A stretch of DNA of 64,000 bases from Parachlorella kessleri (taxonomy: Eukaryota; Chlorophyta; Trebouxiophyceae; Chlorellales; Chlorellaceae): NCBI GenBank assembly GCA_001598975.1, contig BBXU01000559.1:62001-126000 (forward strand). The letters run 5' to 3'. Positions 11,862 to 24,277 of the stretch are shown piece after piece. Position 1 is the stretch's first letter. Every line of letters begins with the position of its first letter. Both the position numbers and the translations under genes were made by a program. Below the pieces are notes generated by a model. That model ran no database searches. It saw only the letters and a list, made by a program, of their open reading frames with translations, and had not been told where the DNA came from.

Positions 11862-13727
11862 CCTGGCCCATACCTGGCCTTGGGGTTGGGCCAGGGCTGG
11901 CTGACGTGGCACCTAGTGTGCTGAGGGCGCCCCCATGCCTGTTGACTCACCCAGCTGCACAGCTAGTGCGAGCGTGGGCGGGCCTGCATACCGTTGTGAC
12001 GAGCTGGTGAGCTGTGGAGAATTGTTTCTTTTGGTCAGGACTCTTCGCCTTCGTGGCAGGCTAGCTCTTGCGGCGGCTTTTGTGCAGAACTTGCGGTGTG
12101 CATCACTTGATTCAAGCCGGGCGGGCTGGCGTGGCGTATGGCATGACTGAGGCACTTGGGCGTTTCTGGTCGCACGTGCTGGTGTGGAGCGGACTATCGT
12201 TTTGTGGCCCCAGACTTTCTTACCCCCTCCCCCTCAGAGTTCTTGCTTTCTACAATAACAAGTACCGTGTACTGCTGTGGCTTTGGCGTGCGCTGTGCTG
12301 TGCTGCGGAGCTGTCCCACACTGAACTTGCGAGCAGGGCAACCCTAGGAATAAAGTAAACCTGCTCGTCCTGTGGCTACCCTGAGCTGCCTTCAGCCCAG
12401 GGAGCCCCCTTTGCTTGTTGCTTGCTCTCCTTGCTCCCTGTGTCCACCAATCTGCCTGGAGGACTGCCTTCATGACCCGCATGCTGTGCTTTGGCCTGCT
12501 AGCGCCATGGCACCATGCCGTAGCTGTTGCTGTGCAAGTGTTGTTCTATCCCCAAGTGTTGGTTTTTCCGTACTACTTTTCTCGGTGGCCCAGGGGGGCA
12601 GGGGGCGGGTAGTAGGGTGCGTGTGGAGTTTCCATTTAGCATCCCCCAGGGGGATCCTGCTGCTTCCATCGCCTTACTGCTGAGGTTCCCGGGGTTTGTC
12701 ATAGTTTTGGTAGCTTCATACAGGGCCTTCCACCCGTAAGAAGGGCGTGTGTCGCCTGTGCAAATGTCCGGCACTTCATCTCTTGAAATGGATCCGTTGC
12801 ATAGCTGGTTGGGTGCAGGTGTTTACAGCAGCGCTGCCTGCTTCAGGTTGCAGCCTCCTTCTGCTGAGTATTGGCATCACTCTTGCTGCCTGTCCGTCTA
12901 GTGTTGTGGGCAAGCAGCCGTTCACCGTACGGTTTCGTCATGAGGGGGTCGCTAGGCTGGCCATGCAGCTAGCTTTATGTTGAGGGGGCCCTTGGCTGAC
13001 CACTGCCTGCCGCCAACCGCCCCAGAACTATGCAGGGCGGTCTCTCAACCTCAGTATATGTAGCTGCCCCTATGGGGCGTTTGGCATCCATCAAGCCCTC
13101 GTGCTTGCTGTTACACCCGGATGGAACAAGGTTACCAGCAGGCTTTCAGGGTGTCCAAACTGGGCATAGTTCTGGCAGTAGGGGCCATGATAGCAGCGAC
13201 CCTGCACCCAACACTGGCAGTCTCAGTGGCAGCAGTGCCGCCTATACCCCAAGCAAAGGCAAGACAAGGCCTAGGCTATGAGCCTGACATCGAAATAAAT
13301 ACCGTCCTATGCTGCCATGCACACAGCCTGCCAAAACAGAAACGCCGTGCCCAGCGCGAGCTAGTATGATATTTATTTATTAAAGATCTCTCCTAAAAGT
13401 CCCGGCTGCCTGCACCTGCAAAAAGCTTGCCATATAGTTCCATGCTTCCTGGCCCTGGGCGCTCCCAGTCGCATACCCGTCCACTGCACACGGCTCATGG
13501 AGTAATCCTTGTCCGCTTCTTTGCCCTACCCCATACTGCCACTGCCTTCTGCCCATCAGACAACTACATCTCTTCTCTGCTGGCCCTGCCCCACCTGCTC
13601 AAGCTCTTCCTGGCCTTAGCCTGCTTCCAACGGGACATCCACTGGCTCAGGCCAGCCAGCCTCAAGGGGGATCAGGCACACAGTGTCTACCGTAGTCAGT
13701 AGCACACATACCAGGGTGCAGTCAGGG
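11862..13727. other. Convergent 3' spacer, no gene seen
   Basis: This separates the stop codons of the SnRK2-like kinase (+) and RbfA (-) by 1.9 kb. It is T-rich in the first part (12.0-12.9 kb on the plus strand), as expected of algal 3' UTR. Open frames are short, and none shows a conserved motif or matched splice sites. Confidence 0.5.
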
Positions 13728-15926
13728 TCACTGCCCCTTGGCTCTGCTGGCCCTCCCCTTCTCCTCCAACTCCCGCTGCTTCCTAAACGCCTGCAGCATC
13801 CTCTCCACCTCCTCGTCATCCAGCTCCTCCCCCTCCAGGTCAGGCAAGCCCCCATTGTCTTCCGCCTGCTGCCGCAGCTGCTGCTGCTGCCGTGGCCGCT
13901 GCTTCCCGGCTGTGGCCCTTGTGGCTGGTCCCCGCCCAGCGCCCTGCTGCTGCTGCTGGGCCCGCCCGCCACCTTCGCTCTGCGGCTGCTGCGGGCGCTG
14001 CCCGCCGAAGAAGCCAAGGTCCACGGAGCCAATGGCGCGGGCGCCGGCGCCTGGAGGGCCATCCTCGTCATCCGACAAGTCATCCTCGTCGTCAGAGTCC
14101 TCCGGAAGCGCGATGGGTGGGGGCTCTGCCTGGCCCAACCGTATCTGCTCCATCTGCTTCAGCAGCGCCTCCACCTGCGGTACACAGTCATTTAGGGTGT
14201 GACCACAACTCCAATCCTGACTGCTCCTTGATGAAGGCGACGACAGGTGACATCTTTCCCAGTCCAGCTTGGCGTGCAGAGCAGCAGGCGATCACACAGA
14301 GCACTCCCAGCACAGAAGCAGGCGCCCACCATTCATGATCATGGTGCCTTTGCAGTGCAGCTCAGGAGCAAGCAAGCAGGCGCACGCTGCATGCCTAGCA
14401 AACCCAAGCTGAACTTTTCATCATTTTTCGCCAACTTTTCTTGCATAACTGGCGGCCTGCATGCTTGAGCCGTGCCTGACAGCATGGTCCAGCACAAACA
14501 GCCAAAAGCAGTGCAGCACTCACCCTCAAGCTGCGCTCAATGGAGTCATCCATGACGAACCTAATCTCTGGCGTCAGCCGCAGCCGCACCTTCTGTCCAA
14601 CGTGCTTCCGCACATACCTGCAGGCCGCGTCTTGACAATTGATTAGGTCGTTTGACTAGCTTGCAAACCTGCCATGAGGTGAGCCATGCCAACAGCCAGG
14701 TACAGGGCTGCCGGCAGCTCTGGTTGGCAGCCAAACAGCAAGAGCTGCCATGCGGGTTCCTTACTCCCGAGCTTTCTTGGAATGCTTATGAATCAACTGC
14801 GGTTAGGTGCACACCGGCAATTTCGACAATACCCACCAAGCACCAGCTGCTTAGCCCGGGGCTGCAACTCGCTGCCAGGGCATGGTTACCTGGCATGCAC
14901 CCGAGGGGGCCCGGCTCACTCACCCGGCCAGCCGATGCAAGCTTTGCATAGCAACGGCCTTCCCCACATCGTCGCTATAGACTGAGATATACACCTTGGC
15001 CACCTGGACGGCAAGCACAACTGCGTGGTGATGTCAAGGGTGCGGCCAGTGGGTAACCCCCGCCTCAGAGAGGCAATTGCTCCTTTACGCAGGTCCACTC
15101 ACTTGCCAGGTGTGCAGGCAACTTCCCAGCAGAAATAGTCAATAGACACGCCAACCAGGCAGCTCTACCCAGCCAATGTTGGAAACTGTACAGGTACAAT
15201 ACCTCCCACCTTGTCACCGGACGGGTAAATACCTGCAAATCGTTGCTCAGCTGCACCTCGGTCACGCTGGCCACCGCTGACATATAAGTATCAAAGCCCG
15301 CCTTGCGCTCTGGGCAGATGGCCTGCTGCATAACCTGCAGGGCTGGTACATCACAAGCTATCCTTCAGTACCCTGGGTAGCACACTTGGCTCACAGGGCC
15401 AAGACGAGCTAGCACCTGCCTAGCAAGGACGGCAACTAGCCGCAGTGAGGAGTGGCAGTGACGCCAGCAGATACTAGGTAGGCGTACCTGTATACAGTAT
15501 TTGGTCAGTACCAACCTCTAAAAGTTGCCATCTGGTCCATACCACACACCTTGTCGTGCACGAGCAGCTCCCCCACTTCTCGCTCTATTTGCTTGGCCAC
15601 CTTGGCTACGCGCCTAGGGTGGGCCTACAAGCAGGGAATATAAAGTAGTAACAGCGAGGTCAACGCAGATATATGGGACCACGTAGTTGCTTCCCAGGGT
15701 CGGTGAAACTATACCATCTTCTCACCATGCATGTGACCAACCGAGCCACCTGAAGGGGGGCACCTGCAGCCATGCATGGGAACACTTAACGCTGGCATGC
15801 CCGAGCAGGATGTCCGTTACTTCGAAACTGACAGCACGCTCCCCCACCAGCGCGATGCAGCGAAGTGTCCCTCCACATCCTGCACTGCCTCGTGAATCGT
15901 AAGGGACAGCGAGCTGTGAAGGACAT
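13728..15926 (-). CDS. rbfA: Ribosome-binding factor A (RbfA), plastid-type
   Basis: RbfA binds the 30S subunit and assists maturation of the 16S rRNA 5' end; nuclear copies serve chloroplasts. Five well-supported exons carry the KH-like domain: 15624-15550 (HPRRVAKVAKQIEREVGELL), 15334-15233 (SVTEVQLSNDLQ), 15003-14924 (VAKVYISVYSDD), 14617-14524 (LRLTPEIRFVMDDSIERSLR) and 14174-13728. The last exon adds about 145 residues: acidic clusters (EDSDDEDDLSDDED), Gln runs and a basic end, which bacterial RbfA lacks. The N-terminus is inferred as 15926-15821 (MSFTARCPLRFTRQCRMW..., transit-peptide-like) plus a 38-nt exon 15763-15726. This keeps all phases consistent and gives 313 residues, but other donors in the first exon are possible. 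Confidence 0.88.
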
Positions 15927-16254
15927 GGTTGCAAAGGAAGGTGTTATTCTAAGCCTGGCACCTCTCGTTGTCTGGCAAGGTGATCACCGAGAGGTCGAGC
16001 AGTACAAAACCGTACTGGACACACGTTTTTCTAACCGCCTCCCTTTCCATCTGCCCCCCTGGCCCCATTTACTACCCAACTCGACATGCATTGATCTGCA
16101 GTGCTGCTCGCTTATCGCCTGATAGAAGACACATCTGCAACAGCGCCCCACTTGACAGTTTATTGGTATTGATTGCGTGCCCCCTTTGAGTCGTATCTCG
16201 CCTCAACCTTGCAGACCTCCGATATTAGATTGAGCAGCGCTGGGAGTGATCAAT
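15927..16254. promoter_or_regulatory. Divergent spacer between RbfA and SEC14 genes
   Basis: This 328-bp stretch separates the inferred start codons of two head-to-head genes and must hold both 5' UTRs and promoters. I could not identify a TATA box or other defined element. Confidence 0.5.
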
Positions 16255-19200
16255 ATGGACCCTGCCAGCGAAGGAGTCTCTTGGTAAGCGTGATGCGCCG
16301 TGGATCGGCAGCAGCTTTTGTTTCGTCAACTGCTAGCGTGAAGCAGTGGCCACTTCGAATGCGGACCTGCAGGTTTAGGAACAAGCGCCAGAGGCAGCTG
16401 GAACAGCAGGAAAAGAAGCAGACCAAACAGGAAAGTAGCAAGGATAAAGACAGGCGAGGCAACGAGGTGTCGTCAAGTGATGAGGACGAGGCCACCAGCC
16501 GGGTAGGCAAAGTCATCAAGGCAGTGCCCCCGCCAGCGCTGCAGCAGGCGGAGCCTGGGACAGATGAGCAGCAAAAGGGTGGGAGCCAGCAGGACTCACG
16601 GCGCAAGCAGCAGGATGTGGGTGATAGCAGGGAAGCAGCCACCCCGCCTCCACTAGCCGAGGAGCCCAGCGAGGAGATGTTTCAAGCCGAAGACCGGCCG
16701 CGCGTGCTGGCATACAGCGATAGTGACAGTGATGTGGAGACGCACTTCAAGCGCGTGAAGAAGCACCTGCTGCCCCCCAAGGAGGACGGCGAGCAGCAGG
16801 GACCAGCTGGCGGCTCTGCGGAGAACGCCGAGGCGGCGCAGCAGGCTGCAGTGGTGGCCCAGGCAGCAGCGGCAGAGGCCACAGCTCAGCAGGAGGCAGT
16901 CACAAAGATGGTGCAAGAGCGCGGCACGAGCCGGTTAGGCAGTGCAGCTGGCGGGCTGTTTGCCTCAGTGGCCCACCATGTGGTGCCCCACCTCACAGCG
17001 GGCTTTGCAGCCAGGGTACGTGGCTGCGGTGTGTATGTGGCTGCCCGCCCCGTTGAGCTTGCTGGCCTGGGCGGTGTGGCCATACAGGCTGTCTGTGCCC
17101 CTAGGGTTGAAACTGGTCCGCTTGCACCCGTTGTGGGTCTATTTGGATTGGAGATGTGTGAAAGCAACCCTGTTTTTGTGGATCGGAAGTAGTGAGTGGT
17201 ACTGCTTTAACTGAGGTAGCCAATTGGATGGAATGTTTGCTGAGTTGCAGTTGTGCACGCTGGTGCTACTTCGGCGGCTCAACCCCTCCCTCGAGGATAT
17301 AGTGGAGCTCCTCACATTAGCTATCCCTGTCACGGGCAAGGCCGCTGCCAAGGCGGTAGGTTGCTGCCAGTAGCCCTGTTAACCACTGCTCTGGGCTGCG
17401 GCCTGCATGGTAGCAACAAGGACGTGGTCGGGCAGGTGCCTCTCACGGGCAAGCCTCCTTGTGGTATGCTGCAGCTGGCCTGGTGCATAATTACTTTGGT
17501 TGGCTTGTCGTGGCCCGGGGCTGGCATATGCGCGGCTATTTTGAGTGCTTGTGCATTTGCTCTAGGTTTATTATTTGCAAGCGCATGCAATGCAGGGTGT
17601 TCGGATTGGTGGCTTACCACCTCCCTTGGTGGTCACTGGGCGTGAAGTGGAGCAGTTGGGCAAGGCGGCGTCAGTGCTTGCGCTTGCACGGCTGCTGGGT
17701 GCCGCTGGCGGCAGGCTGCGCCAGAGATACAGTGGCAGTGCCAGGCGGAGGCTGCGCAGGATGAGATCGTCTGTTAATGGTGCGTAAGAGGCTGCACTTA
17801 ACAGTCCATTGGGCGGTAAGGTGCTTGGTTGTGCCTCTCTCTCTTCCTGGAGGTCGGGAGGTAGGCGGTGGCAAGGGGAATAAAAACCTGATATTGGCAG
17901 GGCAGTGGTTGAGGAGGTGGATTCTTGGCCCCGCTTGCGCCCTTCCAAGTCGCCTGTCTGGGTATCTGAACCAGCTCAGAAGCATGTGGCAGGTGGGCTT
18001 TTGTTTGCGTGAGGCGTTTGTTGATGGGCAGGGTAGCGGTAGTAGCTGAAGGGTAGCATAGTAGCTCACTGCATTTATGTGTTGGTGCCTGTGACTTGCA
18101 GTTGCCAGCCTGCAATCAGCGGAAGCGGTGCGGCAGGAGCCAGCAAAGCCTCCTGAGACGGCGGCCGAGTTTGCATCAGTCTTCTACGCAGAGATTGCCG
18201 AGATGAGGAGGATGCTGGCGGTAGGTGGCGAAAAGTTGTGTGAGCCACTACTGTATCTCCTTCCTAGGTCGGGGGTGGCAATGTTGCTTGTGGCCGCGTT
18301 CACTGCTTGCTGCTGGAGGCAGAGGTTGAGCAAGCTTGGGGCATGATTATTGCATTGCGAGGGCCACAGTGCATGACGACAAGCCCTCTCAACCTGCACC
18401 TCCAGCAGCCAGCAGTCAGCGCGACCCCATTTGCTCCTGGGAAACAGCAAATCCTGGGCTGGTGCTCAGTGTGGAAAACGGCCTGTGGCAATCCTGAAGT
18501 TGCTGGCAAACGGCGACCTCACCTGGGCTAGTAAAACCATCTTCTATGAAGAGTGAGGCAGCTTTCACGGCCTTCATGAAGCCTCCATGATATGCTTGCG
18601 CAGGAGAATGGGATTGAGCCTCCTGCTGAGCGCTTTGACGATGCGGAGCTGATACGCTTTGCCGGCACCTGCGGCCTGCTGACTGCCAAGACCCTGACCG
18701 ATCGGGCCGCGGCGGTGGAGGGCGGTGTTCGGCGCATAGTACACACTGTGGAGTGGCTGGGCAGCCAGAAGTGAGTGGCATGGTTGGGTGCTTGTGCAGC
18801 TGCCTTGGAAGGGGCCTATGGTGGCCATGGACAACATGCCCTAGATTGGGATGTGTGAAATGGTGGTTGGACCTGCCTAAGCATAGTGACTGGGACCAGG
18901 GCAACCTCATGGGTTAGCAAGTATTGCTGCGGAAGTATCAGCATAGAATGCTGCTATTGCCACTAGGCTGCTGCCCCAGATGAGGTAAGGTAGGAAGTCA
19001 GGCTGCCCACCTCCAGAAAAAGAAGCACAACCGTAAAGACTGAAAAGCGAGCCTGGGCTGCTTTCAGGTTTTTGAGCGAGCACAAGTTGAAGAGGTGGGA
19101 CCGGCTGGTCTGCTGGCGGAGTGCGGATGCGCAGGGCCACCCCATACTGCTGGTGCGGGTGGGCCGGGCGCTACAGCTGGTCAAGCCGGACCGCATGTCG

Positions 19201-22200
19201 GACTTCATAGATGCGGTCCTTGCGCAGGTGGGCAGCGTGTGTCTTTGGTCTTGGTGTCTTATGCGTTTACAGAGTTGGTGGCTGGGGTATGGTAAGTTGT
19301 GGAAGAAGACATTGCGAGGCGCGGGGTGGCTGTGAGGAGTGGCATCCAAAGGCAGGAGGAGAGTGTCTGCCTGGGTGTGGGTTGGGGGGGGGGTCAGCTC
19401 AAGCATTTGTGACACAGGGGGTGGGCCAAGTCAAAACTGTTGTGACCTGGACTGGTTGGGATTCATGATGGGATACTGGTCGAAGATTGGGCTAGCTACT
19501 TAAGGTTACAGGTTTTCATCTGTCGCAAACTATCATCTGTATAGCTCTGTTCCCCATTCTGACCTCATGACACACTTTGGGACCTCTTGTTCCCAGAGGT
19601 TCATGTTCAATCTGCCACACAGTTTGCACCAGCCAGCTGACCATTTCCCTACTGGCCTTGCTGCCCAGCAATACTATGTGGGGCGGGCTTTGTTTCGCGC
19701 CAAAGTCTGCTGGCAAGTGCCGTGTCTCAGCACGTCCTGCGTAGATCTGCTGCTTCCTGGGTGGGCCCCCGAAGGGGATGTGCTGTGCAACTCGTGATCC
19801 GCCCACTCTATGTATTGCAGGTAAACCTGGGCCTTGCCACCGAGCTGTCCAACGCGGGCCCTGGGCGTGATCGCATGGTGGTAGTGCTGGATGCTCGCGG
19901 CGCCTCCAGCTTGGCGCTGACGCGCCACATGGCGCTGCTCAAACACCTGGCTGTCGTTTTGAACCAGCACTATCCGGTGAGTCACGCTGGGCAGCATGTG
20001 GGGAAAGCAAGTGGGGTCACGTCATGCTATCTGCTCTTTCCCAAGGTGCATCTGTTGGGTTACACAAGTGCTGCTGTGCTGCATCTCTTGGGGTTGAGGA
20101 GCATCCTAGCCTACGGCTCCTGCACATGCATCTGCATACCAGGTACATGCAAAAGCCCCACTCCTCATGGCAGTGTGCTGATGGTTGCATAAGTGGTGAT
20201 CGTGCTCCCCATGCAGGACCGGCTCCACCGGCTCTACCTGCTGGAGCTGCCCCTGCTGCTGCGCTGGGCGGTGCAGGCGGTGCTGCCGCTGCTGCACCCA
20301 GTCACCCGGGACAAGGTGCAGTTGAGCTCAATTGAGGATCCAGACCTGCCAGTCACAGTGGCATACCTGACCAAGCGGTGAGTACCAGTGAGGGTAATGG
20401 CCTTCCCGACGCGGGCAGCGAGTGGGGCCGTGTGTGCCTTGATTGTCCCTGCATGTGTGCCATTGCATGACAGAAAAGTGTTGTGCTGTGCCGAAGGGGC
20501 GCAGGATTGGTTGAGCCTTTGCGTCGGGCAATGCAAGGCCTGCGGTTGGGCTGCAAATTGTTTAGGCGTGCTTGGTGGCTTAGCCACACCCTGGGCTCCC
20601 CTGCTGTACATTGCATCGTACAGACCTTCCAGTAGCAAATCTGATAGTCAGTCAAGCGCTGCGTTTTGTGGGCCGTTCTTCATGCAGGCGGTCAGCAGGC
20701 TACCCGTTGCTGCGCCGCAGCACCTCAGATGTTACACTGCCTGGCTCCGGCGGCAGCACCCCAGGGGTCTTATCGCCTTGCCCATCAGCGCTGGATATCC
20801 TCCCGCCTCCGCCCCATGCCGGGCCTGCTGCCGACCTTGGACAGGGGTCAGCAGTGGGGTTTGAGAGGGACCCTTCGGCGGCAGGGGACAGCATGGGTGC
20901 CCAGATGAGCGGGCGGCCTGAGTCGCTGGATGCTGCCTGGGACGAGTATGCGCAGGTTGCCGCCTCTGCAAAGCCAGGGACCCTGGAGGCTGCATGGGAC
21001 GCCTGCCAGCAGTCCGCTACAGCAGTAATGGGCACAGCCCGGCGGTCCTTTGAGTTCTTTGGCCTGCCTCCACGGGGCGAAGACGAGCCTGCAGCAAACG
21101 GGTCGGCTGCAGAGCCAGCACCAGTGCGGCGGCAGCAACAGCGCCTTGGGCATGGGCAGGAGCATCTCTTCCACAAGAGCATCAGCGCGCCGATGCTCCG
21201 CCACGGTGGCAGCTCCGCCCTTGAGCTTGGGTCACCCAAGGGGCTTTACCAGGCCCCCGGCGCGGGAGCCTTGGACAGCATCCCTGATGAAAGGGGGGCT
21301 GACACGCCTCAGGAGCGGCCACACAAGCAGCAGGCTGCGCCCCTGGGACCAGGGAGGGAGGGCGGCATCGCAAGCTTCGCGGTGCCACTGTCGCCGCAAG
21401 TGTCGTTTTCGCCGGAGCTGTCGCTTGACACGCTGGCAGGGGCACCAGCTGACCGCTCTGACCCAACCTTGCCGCCGCGGACAGCAAGTGGGGTACTGCT
21501 GGGCATCTCCGATGCTGCTAGCACACCAAGCGCCTCCCAAGAGGCCTTCCAGGACCTGGCCGGGCCCAGCCATGTAGGGGTTGAAGTCGTGCTTGCGGAG
21601 GGACGGGCCATGCCAGGAGCTGCAGCAGCCAGCAGTGGCGATGCGGCCGTCAGGGCATCTTCCACAGATTCACAAGGCCGTTCCTGGGCATCTATGCTGG
21701 GTTGGCTGGGCCGCGCGCCCTCAAACTCATTGCCCACGGAAGGAGCCTGTCCCAAGCAGGGCCCTCCAGAGCCCTCGGCAGCGGTGCCAAACAGCACTGC
21801 ACATCTGGGACACGGGGAAGCCCAGCAGGCGCAGCCGGCAGACCAGCAGCAGCGCAGTGGGGAGGCAGCAGGCAGCCACCTGGGCAGCACCCCGCTGCGG
21901 CCTTACAGACTGGGGAGCCTGACCTCCTCCGTGGCAAGCAGTGCTGGCAGCAGCCCCCGCACCCCCACCCTTGTCGGGCTGAAAGACCTTCCGGAGCGAA
22001 GGCGGAGGTAAGGCCCAGGACAGGTGTGTGCCCCTTCTGCCCTGCCCTACCATGCATGTGCCTCCGACCCGTTACTGCATTGGGCCAGCGTTGGGGCTAA
22101 TAACAAAGGCATGTTTGTCGCACCGTGGCTGGCAGCTGGGGAGATGCATTTTATGGGGATTCTGTGTGCGTTGCGGGCTTGGGGAGCTGCATGCTACCGC

Positions 22201-23224
22201 CTGCTACCTGCCCTGCCAGATTAGCATTTGTACTTCCTGCCTGAAGCACTTGATGAGGGCAACGACCCCCCCCCCCCCCCCCCCGACCCCCCCCCCCCAC
22301 CACCACCACCTTGCGGGATTATCCCCCCTGAGGTGAAGACAAGACACGCCCAAAACAACCAAACCTGCATGGGGCCAACTGTTTTGGCTGCCACCCCTTC
22401 TACTGCAGGCGGGTGGGGTCGGGGACACCCAGAGTGACCCCTAAGAAGCCCTCGCTGAGGAAGGACCCCTCGCTGGAGCGCACCTATTCTAGCGGCAGTA
22501 TCGGCCAGCTGGGCAGCCACCCCCTTCGCCACCAATCATCTGGTGGGTGCTGGCGGCGAGTATATTGCTCTGGGTCTGTTTGAAGATGCGTGGCAAACAA
22601 TGCCAAAATTGTGGGTGTTGTATGTATCATTACTGTGCTTGGCCTGCATTGGCAGTTCCCATGGCTGATAACCTTTTTTATTGAAGGTGGGTTTGAGGTG
22701 CTATCAAGAAGCAGGTGGCATCAGGGGTTTCTAGCTAGTGCTTTTGTGTATGTACTGTGGCATCTTTCTGGTTGCTCAGTAAAAACATGGAGTCTTGGCA
22801 CCTGCTCTACTTAGAGGGCACCAAATACATGCTTTACCTACTGCAAGTGCTACATCTCTGTGTTGTGGCCTCCGGCATTAGCATGACAGCCGCTCCTGGT
22901 CCTTGAGCCGGACATTGTTCCCTCTGTGCCCCTGCAGTGTCCTGGGCGGAGGAGCTGGAGAGTGTACAAGAGATAGTGGAGAGCCCTGCAAAGCTGGAGC
23001 CCTCAGAGCCCCGCAGCGCGCACCCACCCCAGCAGCACATGGAGCAGGAAGGCGAGCATAAATATCAAGCTGATTCCCAGCAGCAGGCTGCACTGGATCT
23101 GATGCAGCAGGGGGGCCCTGCGGTTCTCGCTGTCATGATGCGGGGCATGCTGCTGATGGTTCTGGTCGCGGCCCTGCTGCAGCGCTTGCTGCTGGGTGGA
23201 CTCGCAGGGCTGCCCCCACTTTGA
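16255..23224 (+). CDS. Large SEC14/CRAL-TRIO protein with hydrophobic C-tail
   Basis: Twelve exons: 16255-16283, 16373-17015, 17251-17355, 17596-17779, 18102-18220, 18604-18770, 19068-19227, 19821-19976, 20217-20377, 20688-22007, 22409-22542 and 22938-23224; 1154 residues, every phase consistent. The first 29-nt exon (MDPASEGVSW) is supported by its GTAAGC donor. Residues 10-215 are acidic, Gln/Lys-rich and disordered. Residues about 340-430 look helical (CRAL-TRIO N-like). The lipid-binding CRAL-TRIO fold spans roughly 418-574: HPILLVRVGRA, RMVVVLDARGASSL, LYLLELPLLLRWAVQAVLPL and HPVTRDKVQLSSIEDPDLP. SEC14 domains bind and exchange phosphatidylinositol or other lipids. Then follow about 480 Ser/Pro/Ala-rich residues and a strongly hydrophobic last 34 residues (VLAVMMRGMLLMVLVAALLQ), which could be a tail anchor. 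Lipid specificity cannot be read from the sequence. Confidence 0.85.
22266..22310. repeat. Interrupted poly-C / CCA microsatellite in intron
   Basis: Runs of 19 and 12 C separated by GA are followed by ACC repeats. It lies in the intron between the tenth and eleventh exons of the SEC14 gene. Confidence 0.9.
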
Positions 23225-24277
23225 AGCGAGGACTAGCTCTTACCCCCAGACAAGCCATCACACAAGGCTGGGCCAACTTGTGTTTTTGTTGGAGGTGGCA
23301 GGCAATGCGAATTGAGGAGAGGTTTGTTCTGCCGCGTACTCTGCTTGGTTGCGCTGAAGGCTGCGTGGCTGGTTTGGTCATCATGGGGCAGTTTAGTGTT
23401 ACCAAGCTCAATGTAAGGTGGGACCCCCTCACGAATGCACTCTCAGGCTGTTCTGTGGGAGAGTTGGGTGGCAGCACGTTACAATTCTAGGCCTGCTAGA
23501 CTGATGCCCGTCCTGACTGCGGGACAAGGATGAAAGGACAACTAGGTAGGTCCTTTGGCTGCCTCCACAGATTGTGCTTTACGTTGAGTGTCCGCCTAGC
23601 GAGAGGCCCCCACTGCCACGGTTATCTGATTCTGTTCGAAGGTGGTGTGAGCGCGCCTTGCATGTGCTATTGTAGTGCTCATAGTTCTCTTTTGCTATGC
23701 AACTCTGAAGCCTGCCCCACCCCCTATTTCGATATATCTCAGGCTCATTCTGCATCCAGCCCTGTCAGTCCAGTCCAGCCCAGCTCTACTCCCAGTTTGC
23801 ACTACCTGCCACCCATGCTCATATCTCCTCTCTGCCACAGCCAAACCCTCAGCATCAGTTACAGGAGGACACCAAGTTCTTAGCATTTGTGTCTGAAACA
23901 GAGTTCAGCAATATATACGCAGCGGCGGCTAGGACCAGCCACCCTGCTGCCTGCTCAAGAGGGAATTTGTACAGTCGAAGGAAGGTATACCCACATAGCT
24001 CAGGCAGCGCTGAACAGGGAGCCAGGACAGGTCTAGTGCGAAGAAAAACAGTGCTGCAGCCTGGGGCGACAGGCAGCAAACAACGACAGCCCCGCTATGT
24101 CTGCCAGCCATGTTACTAGCTGACTAGTCAGCCAGTCCCATTACACAGACCCAAGAGCCCTTGCGCACAACAGGAACAGACCAAAACTACGCTGCCAAAG
24201 CACGCTGCGCTTGTGGAGCCCAGCACAGAGCAGCACTGGCAGTACCCTCAGTATGGTGGAGATCCTTTTGGACTTGG
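23225..24277. other. Convergent 3' spacer of SEC14 and HU genes
   Basis: About 1.05 kb lies between two facing stop codons. A minus-strand open frame near 23855-24111 encodes a hydrophobic stretch (WLVLAAAAYILL) but has no matched exons or motif, so I do not call a gene. Confidence 0.5.

Noticed and set aside
20700..21890. Long minus-strand open frames opposite the SEC14 gene (20700-21239 and 21309-21890)
   Set aside because: They are antisense shadows of the 1320-nt GC3-rich exon; they have no splice logic or family motif.
23855..24111. Hydrophobic minus-strand frames, possible small membrane protein
   Set aside because: They are in the 3' spacer of two convergent genes, in two competing frames, with no motif or exon partners.
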